A DNA stretch of 64,000 nucleotides, from positions 1-64,000 of the forward strand of contig NZ_FUIA01000009.1 of the NCBI RefSeq assembly GCF_900163665.1, read 5' to 3'. The position numbers were made by a program, and so were the translations under genes. A model generated the notes under the pieces. The model was not told the origin of the DNA and searched no databases. It worked only from the letters and a program-made list of their open reading frames with translations. The DNA is from Frigoribacterium sp. JB110 (lineage in GTDB: Bacteria; Actinomycetota; Actinomycetes; Actinomycetales; Microbacteriaceae). Within the stretch, counting starts at the first letter, position 1; each line of letters opens with the position of its first letter. Of this stretch, positions 57,176-64,000 are shown one piece after another.

Positions 57176-60100
57176 CTAACTCAGCCGACGCTGTCGCGCG
57201 ACGAACCACGCGCCGAGTGCGAGCAGGGCCACACCCGCGAGGCTGAGCGCCCCGACGGCGATCGCGTTTCCTGTGGCGGGGAGGGAGTCTCCGGATGCCG
57301 CGGGGCCGGAACCGTCGTCGGCGCCGTCCGTGCCGGTGCCGTCTCCGTCAGCGCTGCCGTCGCCAGAGTCGCCAGAGCCGTCTCCGTCGCCTGTGCCGCC
57401 CCCGTCGCCGGAGTCGTCGGTCCCGCCGTCGTCACCCGTCCCGTCGCCGTCACCGGTGCCGTCCGAGTCGTCGGCTGCGACCACCTCGATCGCCGCCTCT
57501 GCGCTGACATCGCCGGACGCGGCCTGCAGCATGTAGGCGCCGGGTGACGTGCCTGCGGGGATCGTCAGCCCGCCCGTGGCCCGGCCGTCCGCATCAGCAG
57601 TCAGCACACCGAGGGGAGCGTTCGCCGCGAAGGCCGCGGCGACCATCGCCCGCGTTTCGGCGCCGTCGGGCGAGACCAGCGCGAAGTCGATCTCCGCGCC
57701 TGCGGGGAAGCCCGTCACACTCACGCGCACCGATTCTCCCGCGGCCACCCGCTCGGCGCCGATTGCGAGCTCCGGCCTCTGCGGCTCATCCGGTTCGTCG
57801 GCCTCGACGAGCGCGAAGGTCTGCACGGCTGAGTCGTCGACGCCGCCGTGCTCGTCACTGGTGTGCACGTACCAGCCGTAGTCGCCCGGCTCCTGCAGCG
57901 ACCACACCGCGGTCGCGACGTCGCCAGCCGCCACGCCGCTGTCCGCACCGATCTCGGCTGACTCCAGCACCTCCGCGGTGAACGATGCCGTCTCGAGCTG
58001 TTTGTCGCTCGGTGTGATGCCCAGGTCGGCGTAGGAGACGACGAAGTCCTGGTACGCGTACGGATCGTCATCGGTGCCGAGCAGCGACTCGTCCTCGGAG
58101 TTGTACTGCCCGAGCGACGGCGAGTACGTGCGCACCCGCATCCGCTCGCCGTCGTTGTCGAACTGCAGCATGCGCAGGAAGCCCTGGCCGCCCTCAGGCA
58201 GGCACTGGTAGTCGAACAGCATCGAGTGCACGGTGCGCTCGGGCGTGCCGTCGCCGTCGTCGTCGAACTCGTCGACCCTGGTGAAGGCGTCGTGGTAGTG
58301 GCCGGAGAAGACCATCTTCACGTTCGGGTTCGTCGCCACGACCTCGTCCATGATCTGCTGGGGCACCGGGCCGAGGCCGCCCGTGGTCAGCATGAACTCG
58401 TGCAGGTTCACGATCGCGACGCGCTCGGGGTAGCGGGCGAGCACGTCGTTCATCCAGTCGATCGCGTTCTGCTGCGGGTCCCACCCCATGTACACGGTGA
58501 TGAAGTCGATGCCGCCCGCGGTGAACAGGTCGTAGTGACCGCGGTTGTTCTCGAAGCTCTCGCCGTACCAGGGGTTGCCCGCGTAGCGGTCCTCGCCGAA
58601 GAACTCCCCGTACTTCGAGTAGTCGCTGGCGCCGCTGCCCACGTCGTGGTTGCCTGCCAGCACGCCGTACGGCAGGCCGGCGTCGTCGAGCCGCTGGTAC
58701 TCGGGGTCGGCGTTGTCCCACTGATAGGGCTGGTCGTAGTCATCGACGATGTCGCCCGTGTGGATCAGATACTGGATGTTCTGCTCTTCGCGCTGGTCGA
58801 GCACGTAGTCGTGGATCGCGACCTGGTGGTCGTAGAACTCCTCGTTGTAGTACTGCGTGTCCGACTCCCACGCGATAGAGAAGTCGTACTCAGAGCGCGG
58901 AGTGTCATCCGGATGGGCGGGAGCCACCTCGGTCTCACGGGTCGAGAGGTCCTCGCCGGCGAAGCCCTCCGAGTGCTGCACGAGCGCCGTGATCGTGCCG
59001 TCGACGGCGTGCTCGGCCAGCGAGGCCGACCCGGACAGCGAGAACTCTTCGCCGTCCCCTGTGGTGCGGAACCGGTCGAGCTCGACCCACTCCTCGCCGT
59101 CCGCGCGCAGCGCGTAGAGGATCACCTGCGAGTCGGCGTCGGCCGACCCCTGCCACGTCACGCGAGCGGCGGCATCCGGATCGTCGAGCTCTGGCACGTC
59201 GACCTCGAACAGCTGGTAGGGCAGCCCGTTCTCGGCGACGACCGGCTCCAGGCCGTCCGTCGTGGCCAGCTCGGTGTCGGCGGCCAGCAGTGCGTCGGCG
59301 TCAGTGGTGGTGCCGCCGCCGGCGCGCACGTCGTCCTCGCCCAGGCGCGTCACGCTGCCGCGGCGGAACGAGGCGTCGAGCACGTCGTCCGTCGGGTCGC
59401 TCAGCGTGGCCTGCAGCACGACGTCGCCTGATTCGACCTCTGCACCGTCGTTCGGCGAGAACCCGTCGGACCCCGGCTTCTCCTCCGGAACCAGGAACCT
59501 CACCTCTTCCTCAGCGGAGTTCCCGACGGCGTCGTTCGCCACGACCCGGAAGGAGTGCTCGCCGGCGTCGAGTTCGGTCGAGCTGGTGCTGTGTCCGAGC
59601 TCGATGCGCTCGTCGTCGAGGAACGCCAGCGCCTCGACCGGCGAGGCGTCGGTGATCTCGGCGTCGAGCGTGAACTCGCCCTGGTATGCCTCGCCGTCGG
59701 CGACGGATGGCGCAATCGACGGTGCGGTGTTGTCGACGATCGCCTCGGCCGTCGCCTCGTCCTGACCGTCGCTCGCCGCGACCTCGTGCGCGCCATCCGG
59801 AACCGCCGTCGTGTCCCAGTCGTTGGCGACCGCCGTGAACGCATCATCAGGCAGCGAGAACGTCGAGTCGAAGAAGTCGTGCTTGCCTGAGCTGTCGCCC
59901 ATCGCCACGATCTCGGTCGGGTCGTCGTATCCGGCGGGGCGCAGCGTGCGGCCGTCTGGCAGCACCAGGCGCATGCCCGATATCACGAAGTCGTCGTTGT
60001 TCTCCGCCTCGTCGATCCACGGCCCGGCCTTCGTCCCCGCCCAGATGCTCACCGTCACAGGCTCGCCCTCATCGATGTGCCCGAGCGGCACCGGAACCGC

Positions 60101-61945
60101 GATCGTCTCGGTGCGCTCGTAGGTGCCCTCGTCGAAGATGTGCAGCACCTCCTCGCCGATGCGCACCCCGTTGCGGAAGTAGAAATCGGTCTGCGAGGTC
60201 TCGAACACGAACTGCGGCTCGCTCTCGAGCGACGGGTAGGTGTCGACAGCGGTGCCGTCGATCGTCAGGTCGAGCGGCGAGGGGTAGGCGTCGCCGCTCG
60301 CCGACACGGTGGCGGTGCCGCCGACGAGGTCTCCGTCGTCGACGTTGAGCCGCACCGGCGCGGCGTCGGAACCGGCGACGCTCACCCGCCGGGTCTCGGT
60401 GGTCACCTCGTGGGTGCCGTCGCTGGCCGTGATCGTGTACTCGTACCAGCTCTTGCCCGTGAGGTCCGCGGCCGCGACGGTGTGCTCGTAGGCGTCGTCG
60501 CCGGCGTGCAGCAGGTTCACCGTCTGCACCGCTTCGTCGACGTCGTTGCGCAGCTCGACTGAGACGGTGCTGACCCGGATGTCGTCGGTCACGCCGAGCG
60601 AGAGCAGGAAGTCCTGAGTCGGGTCGATCTCGGCCGCCGTGCGGTCCTCGATCACCGGCTCCGCCTCATCCGGAGCGGGCACGATGAGCCCGTCGCGCAC
60701 CTGATCCACCTGCACTCGCCCGGGAGTGGCGGGGAACGACTCGAGCTGTTCCTGCAGCTTCTCGTCGTCGGCGGGCGTGTACCGGATGCCCTGATCCGGG
60801 TTCGTGTCGTCGACGTCTGTCATGTTGTAGTACGCGCGGTTGACGTCGAAGCCCGTGTTCGTGCGGATCGCCAGTCCGCGCGCCGATCCGTTCGCCATGC
60901 CGGCCGCGTGGATCTCGACGAGGTCCTCACCGAGCGTCAGCTCGCTGGAGAACTGCGCGTTGAAGTCGGTGTCAGTGAGGTCGTCGTTCGGGCCGTTCTT
61001 GACCCACAGCACCAGCGTCTCGCCCGCGGGGATCGTCACGTCGGCGGGGTCTGCGGGCCAGAGCGCCTCGTTCGTGTTGGTCTCGTAGTCCTGCGGATAC
61101 AGGTAGCTGATCGCGTACTCGCCGAAGTCGGCATCGCGGGCGGAGGCGTTGAACACCTCGATGAACTCGTAGCCGTCGGATCCGCCGACGTTCGTCGAGT
61201 CAGGCAGCACTTCGGTGATCTGAAGCTCGGCTCCCGTGACGTCGGCGTTCGGTTCGAGCGTTCCGATGTCGTCAGGGGCGCTGTCCTCCGGGCCCTCGCC
61301 GGGAACGAGCTGCTCCGCCTCGACGGTGCCGGGCGAGTACGGCGCCTGCTCCCGGTACACCGCCGATGCGGCGCCTGCGGCCTCCGGCACGTGGAAGTCG
61401 ACACCGGCATCCGGGGAGGCGGAGCCTGCAGGATAGTGCGACCAGGTCAGGTTTCCCGATGCGTCGTTGACTCGCACGGTGCGGGAGCCGCCGTTGGCGA
61501 AGCCGTTCTGCCCGGTCACGCGCACGACCTGAGTGTCGGCGCTCGCCCCGGTGAAGTCGCGGAAGTCGTCGACCGTATGCGCGAACGAGTCGACCGTGCT
61601 GGTCTCGTAGCTCAACCAGAGTGCGACCGATTCGCCGGCGGCCAGTGTCACGTCGTACTCCACGGCGAGCGGAACCTCCGTACCGGTGTCGCCGGAGTCG
61701 TCGTACGCGTAGGCGAAGGTGATGCCGGCCTCGGCGAGCGACAGCTCGGCATCCGAGGCGTTCGTCACCTCGAAGTACTCGAAGTCGTCGTACCCGGAGT
61801 TGTCGGGCACGATCTCCGAGATGAACACGGCAGGCGCCTCGGCCGCGGCCGCGGGGGCGGCGAAGCCGATGACGGGAACGAGAACTGCTGCGGCGGTCGC
61901 GAAGGCGGCGATCCGTGCCGCTCCTCGTCGTGACGTGTGGGGCAT
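57176..61945 (-). CDS. Wall-anchored multidomain metallophosphoesterase (LTD domains, LPATG sortase signal)
   Basis: A 1589-residue exported protein. A signal peptide covers about residues 1-35 (cleavage after PAAAA). Two lamin-tail domains follow at about 37-185 and 235-380, then Ig-like and jelly-roll-like regions. The calcineurin-type phosphoesterase starts near 1018 with ESDTQYY; HTGDIVDD (about 1066), GNHD (1098), NLHEF (1180) and SGHYHDAF (1213) give the full two-metal site. After a further beta domain, a Gly/Asp/Ser tether of about 65 residues leads to the sortase motif LPATG at 1555-1559, a hydrophobic segment and RQRRLS. It should hydrolyse phosphoesters at the cell surface; extracellular DNA or nucleotides are possible. 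Family-3 repeats lie on both sides. Confidence 0.85.
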   Translation of the reverse strand: MPHTSRRGAARIAAFATAAAVLVPVIGFAAPAAAAEAPAVFISEIVPDNSGYDDFEYFEVTNASDAELSLAEAGITFAYAYDDSGDTGTEVPLAVEYDVTLAAGESVALWLSYETSTVDSFAHTVDDFRDFTGASADTQVVRVTGQNGFANGGSRTVRVNDASGNLTWSHYPAGSASPDAGVDFHVPEAAGAASAVYREQAPYSPGTVEAEQLVPGEGPEDSAPDDIGTLEPNADVTGAELQITEVLPDSTNVGGSDGYEFIEVFNASARDADFGEYAISYLYPQDYETNTNEALWPADPADVTIPAGETLVLWVKNGPNDDLTDTDFNAQFSSELTLGEDLVEIHAAGMANGSARGLAIRTNTGFDVNRAYYNMTDVDDTNPDQGIRYTPADDEKLQEQLESFPATPGRVQVDQVRDGLIVPAPDEAEPVIEDRTAAEIDPTQDFLLSLGVTDDIRVSTVSVELRNDVDEAVQTVNLLHAGDDAYEHTVAAADLTGKSWYEYTITASDGTHEVTTETRRVSVAGSDAAPVRLNVDDGDLVGGTATVSASGDAYPSPLDLTIDGTAVDTYPSLESEPQFVFETSQTDFYFRNGVRIGEEVLHIFDEGTYERTETIAVPVPLGHIDEGEPVTVSIWAGTKAGPWIDEAENNDDFVISGMRLVLPDGRTLRPAGYDDPTEIVAMGDSSGKHDFFDSTFSLPDDAFTAVANDWDTTAVPDGAHEVAASDGQDEATAEAIVDNTAPSIAPSVADGEAYQGEFTLDAEITDASPVEALAFLDDERIELGHSTSSTELDAGEHSFRVVANDAVGNSAEEEVRFLVPEEKPGSDGFSPNDGAEVESGDVVLQATLSDPTDDVLDASFRRGSVTRLGEDDVRAGGGTTTDADALLAADTELATTDGLEPVVAENGLPYQLFEVDVPELDDPDAAARVTWQGSADADSQVILYALRADGEEWVELDRFRTTGDGEEFSLSGSASLAEHAVDGTITALVQHSEGFAGEDLSTRETEVAPAHPDDTPRSEYDFSIAWESDTQYYNEEFYDHQVAIHDYVLDQREEQNIQYLIHTGDIVDDYDQPYQWDNADPEYQRLDDAGLPYGVLAGNHDVGSGASDYSKYGEFFGEDRYAGNPWYGESFENNRGHYDLFTAGGIDFITVYMGWDPQQNAIDWMNDVLARYPERVAIVNLHEFMLTTGGLGPVPQQIMDEVVATNPNVKMVFSGHYHDAFTRVDEFDDDGDGTPERTVHSMLFDYQCLPEGGQGFLRMLQFDNDGERMRVRTYSPSLGQYNSEDESLLGTDDDPYAYQDFVVSYADLGITPSDKQLETASFTAEVLESAEIGADSGVAAGDVATAVWSLQEPGDYGWYVHTSDEHGGVDDSAVQTFALVEADEPDEPQRPELAIGAERVAAGESVRVSVTGFPAGAEIDFALVSPDGAETRAMVAAAFAANAPLGVLTADADGRATGGLTIPAGTSPGAYMLQAASGDVSAEAAIEVVAADDSDGTGDGDGTGDDGGTDDSGDGGGTGDGDGSGDSGDGSADGDGTGTDGADDGSGPAASGDSLPATGNAIAVGALSLAGVALLALGAWFVARQRRLS

Positions 61946-62053
61946 GGCGTCTTCCGGTGGCTCTGGCGCCGCGCTGGCGGCCTGACCCTGAGCACGCTAT
62001 GAGCACCGCGTAGCGCCGGGGTGAACGACGAGTAGCCGGATGGAACGGGGCGG

Positions 62054-62141
62054 CGCGCGTTCGGCAACGGAACGCGCGTCCGACGGCACCGATTCCGGAT
62101 GATCGTGTGCGGGTATGCGGAGCTTGTCGCGCAGTGCGCGG
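62054..62141 (+). repeat. Family-3 repeat, copy B
   Basis: The partner of 57083-57170, in direct orientation. The right half of its palindrome has decayed (GGGTATGCGGAGC for GGGAACGCGCAAT), so the hairpin is weaker. It lies in the 215-base gap before the LacI gene stop; no other structure was seen in that gap. Confidence 0.8.
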
Positions 62142-62160
62142 GGGCGGGCGCCGCGCTCGT

Positions 62161-63174
62161 CTACTCGGGCTTGGGACGGGCGGTCGATGAGCGCACGATG
62201 AGCTCGAAGGGCAGCAGCGTGTCGATCGGCTCGTGCGTCTCGGGCTCGAGCTCGGCCAGCAGCGACTCGGCGGCCAGCGCGCCTTGGCTGGAGGGGAACT
62301 GCGCGATCGTGGTGAGCCCGAAGAACTCGACGAGATCGTGGTCGTCGACGCCGATGACCGACAGATCATGCGGCACGACGAGCCCGAGATCCCTCGCGGC
62401 GAGGATGGCGCCGATCGCCATCTCGTCCGATGCGGCGAAGATCGCCGTGGGGCGCTGCCCGGCAGGGGCGCCGAGCAGCTGCTTCGCGGCACGGTATCCG
62501 TCTGGCAGGGAGAAGTCCGCGGCCGCGAGCAGCGCGCGATCCGGCGTCACTCCCGCGGCGATGAGCGCCGCCTCGTAGCCCTGGCGGCGCTTGGTCGGCA
62601 GGTGGAAGTCGACATCGCTGGCATCGTCTCCGCCGATGTGCGCGATGCGGGTGTGGCCCAGCCCCAGCAGGTGCTCCGTGGCCAGGCGAGCCGCGAGCAC
62701 ATCGTCGATCGCGAGCGTGCGTACGCCCTCGATCGGGCCGCCGACGCCGACGAGCGGCTTGTCGAGTGCGTGCAGGCGCTCGATCTCGTCGTCGGTGAGT
62801 TCGAGCGACACGGCGATCACCGCGTCGACGCGGCGCCGCAGCAGGAAGTTCTCGAACACCTCGCGCCGTTCGAAGCCGCGGCCTGCGAGGTTGTACAGCG
62901 TCACGTCGTAGCCTGCGCGCATCAGGCGCTCCTGAGCGCCGGCGAGCACCTGGGTGAAGAACCACTTGTCGAGGAACGGCAGCACCAGACCGACGTTGCG
63001 GTTGCGGCCGCTGGCGAGGGTCGATGCCGCCTGCGAGACGACATAGCCCAGGTCGGCCGCCGCCCGCAGCACCCGTTCACGCGTCTTGGGTGAGACCGAG
63101 CCGCGGCCGGACAGCGCCCGCGAGACGGTTGCGTTCGACACCCCGGCCGCGAGGGCCACCTCGGCGATGTTCAC
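62161..63174 (-). CDS. LacI-family transcriptional regulator, alpha-glucoside locus
   Basis: A 337-residue repressor with helix-turn-helix MNIAEVALAAGVSNATVSRA at residues 1-20 and a hinge ASTLASGRNRNVGLVLP. The effector domain has FDKWF-type LPFLDKWFFTQVLAGAQ, IHIGGDDASDVDF and VIGVDDHDLVEFFGLTT. The start is GTG with GAGAGGA eight bases upstream. It lies downstream of the alpha-glucosidase gene on the same strand, so it probably controls alpha-glucoside genes. Neither operator type A nor B lies near it. Confidence 0.87.
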   Translation of the reverse strand: MNIAEVALAAGVSNATVSRALSGRGSVSPKTRERVLRAAADLGYVVSQAASTLASGRNRNVGLVLPFLDKWFFTQVLAGAQERLMRAGYDVTLYNLAGRGFERREVFENFLLRRRVDAVIAVSLELTDDEIERLHALDKPLVGVGGPIEGVRTLAIDDVLAARLATEHLLGLGHTRIAHIGGDDASDVDFHLPTKRRQGYEAALIAAGVTPDRALLAAADFSLPDGYRAAKQLLGAPAGQRPTAIFAASDEMAIGAILAARDLGLVVPHDLSVIGVDDHDLVEFFGLTTIAQFPSSQGALAAESLLAELEPETHEPIDTLLPFELIVRSSTARPKPE

Positions 63175-63228
63175 GATCGCATCCTCTCAGGTCGTGGTCG
63201 CCTAGCTGCACGCCGCAGCCGGACAACT

Positions 63229-63285
63229 CTTCATTTCTGGCACATCTCCGATGCTGTGCCCACCAGAAATGTGCCAGAAATGAAG
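63229..63285. terminator. Family-2 repeat, terminator-like hairpin
   Basis: CTTCATTTCTGGCACAT pairs perfectly with ATGTGCCAGAAATGAAG around a 23-base loop, 16 bases past the stop of the alpha-glucosidase gene. The left arm is identical to the hairpin at 36293. Confidence 0.75.
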
Positions 63286-63300
63286 AATTGGCGGGGGCTG

Positions 63301-64000
63301 TTACGCTCCGCGCAGCCACACGGCGGTGTCGTTCGGCAGAGCGCCGCCGTCGAGCGGGCCGCTGCTGACCAGCACGTCCGCGCCCTGCGGCAGCGGCACT
63401 GCCTGCTCGCCCAGGTTGGCGATCACCGTGACCTCGCCCACGCGGAACGTGACCACGTCATCCGGTGCCGCTTCCGCCCACTCCAGCTCGCCGCTGGCGA
63501 GACCGAATTCGCGGCGCAGGCGCAGCAGCGTGCGGTACAGCTCCAGCGTCGATCCCTCGACGCCCGCCTGACGGTCGCGCGCGTACTCGGCCCAGTCATC
63601 CGGCTGCGGCAGCCATGTCTCACCGGTCCGGTTGAACCCGTACGCCGGCACGCCCGCCTCCCACGGAATCGGCACGCGGCATCCGTCGCGCCCGTAACGC
63701 TCGCCGTTGTGCCGGAACCAGGTCGGATCCTGCCGCGCGTCATCCGGAAGGTCGACCGCCTCCGGCAGGCCGAGCTCTTCGCCCTGGTAGAGGTACGCGG
63801 ATCCGGGCAGCGCGAGCATCAGCGTCGTCGCGGCGCGTCCGCGGTGCAGGCCGACCGCCGTGTCGGGGAGATCCGGGGTTTTCGGACCGATGCCATGGCC
63901 CTGCGGCACATCGGCGGGAAGCGCAAGACGTGTGGTGTGCCGGATGACGTCATGGTTCGACAGCACCCAGGTCGCCGGTGCGCCGACGTCCGGGAACGCT
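63301..64000 (-). CDS. GH13 alpha-glucosidase, C-terminal part (runs off the window)
   Basis: The last 233 or so residues of an oligo-1,6-glucosidase/alpha-glucosidase. The frame is open to the window edge, where it reads ATWVLSNHDVIRH; the NHD is the conserved region IV holding the catalytic-site His and Asp. LALPGSAYLYQGEELGLPE, DPTWFRHNGERYGRDGCRVP and a C-terminal beta domain (VIANLGEQAVPLPQG) follow. An internal ATG at 63966 is not the start. The enzyme releases glucose from malto- or isomalto-oligosaccharides in the cytoplasm. The LacI gene follows on the same strand. Confidence 0.88.
   Translation of the reverse strand, partial: AFPDVGAPATWVLSNHDVIRHTTRLALPADVPQGHGIGPKTPDLPDTAVGLHRGRAATTLMLALPGSAYLYQGEELGLPEAVDLPDDARQDPTWFRHNGERYGRDGCRVPIPWEAGVPAYGFNRTGETWLPQPDDWAEYARDRQAGVEGSTLELYRTLLRLRREFGLASGELEWAEAAPDDVVTFRVGEVTVIANLGEQAVPLPQGADVLVSSGPLDGGALPNDTAVWLRGA

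Noticed and set aside
57320..57480. A short tandem repeat array resembling a CRISPR or minisatellite
   Set aside because: The repeats are irregular GAC/GGC-type codons encoding the Gly/Asp/Ser tether before the LPATG anchor; there are no spacers or constant repeat units.
63301..63966. A complete small protein starting at the ATG-like codon at 63966
   Set aside because: The frame continues upstream to the window edge with conserved GH13 sequence (ATWVLSNHD), so this is the tail of a longer gene.
1..64000. Insertion sequences, prophage or integrative element
   Set aside because: No transposase, integrase, phage structural gene, att-flanked tRNA or strong base-composition shift was seen. The repeats found are short and noncoding.

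Overview
The window is a GC-rich (about 70 percent), gene-dense piece of an actinobacterial chromosome. Codon use, the lipoprotein signals, sugar ABC importers without a local ATPase and an LPXTG wall anchor suggest a Microbacteriaceae-type organism (Microbacterium or a relative); this is inference, since no rRNA or other strong phylogenetic marker is present. No transposase, phage gene, tRNA, rRNA or CRISPR array was seen.

About 52 kb of the 64 kb is a series of carbohydrate-catabolism cassettes, each with its own importer, kinases, dehydrogenases, aldolase and regulator. (A) 118-10392: a hexitol-type cassette with a minus-strand operon (DeoR regulator, class II aldolase, Zn dehydrogenase, P-loop kinase) facing a plus-strand operon (CUT1 importer, FGGY kinase, second DeoR, PfkB kinase). 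(B) 10476-18823, minus strand: manA-type isomerase, FrcBCA-type importer, SDR, FGGY kinase, LacD/YihT-type aldolase and LacI regulator. (C) 19154-30957: SIS isomerase/deaminase, CUT1 importer, PfkB kinase, LacC-type kinase, DeoR regulator, GH4 glycosidase, class II aldolase, secreted GH114 endo-alpha-1,4-polygalactosaminidase and amidohydrolase. Together these make an almost complete route from alpha-1,4-polygalactosamine or galactosaminogalactan to triose phosphates. (D) 31161-36270: DCXR-like SDR, Gfo/Idh/MocA oxidoreductase, class I aldolase, PfkB kinase and LacI regulator. (E) 36360-46508: pentitol cassette with SorC regulator, CUT2 importer, xylulokinase, pentulose-phosphate epimerase-like protein, two polyol dehydrogenases and an SDR. 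(F) 47429-51883: D-tagatose/D-allulose 3-epimerase plus a CUT2 importer. (G) 52003-57053: purine salvage (apt, NCS2 permease), a VanZ-RDD membrane protein, an SDR and a hydroxyacid dehydrogenase. (H) 57176-61945: a 1589-residue wall-anchored metallophosphoesterase. (I) 62161-64000: LacI regulator and the C-terminal part of a GH13 alpha-glucosidase that runs off the window.

Three regulatory links stand out. A palindrome AGACAACGTTGTCT recurs in front of cassettes B, D and F and in two promoters straddles the -35 box, so these distant operons probably form one LacI-type regulon. A second palindrome, ATGWCATCGATGWCAT, recurs in cassettes B and D. A 28-base motif, 26 of 28 identical, sits at both promoters of cassette C and is the likely site of its DeoR protein. 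The window also carries three families of dispersed palindromic repeats. One copy lies inside, and in frame with, the PfkB kinase gene at 9259-10392.
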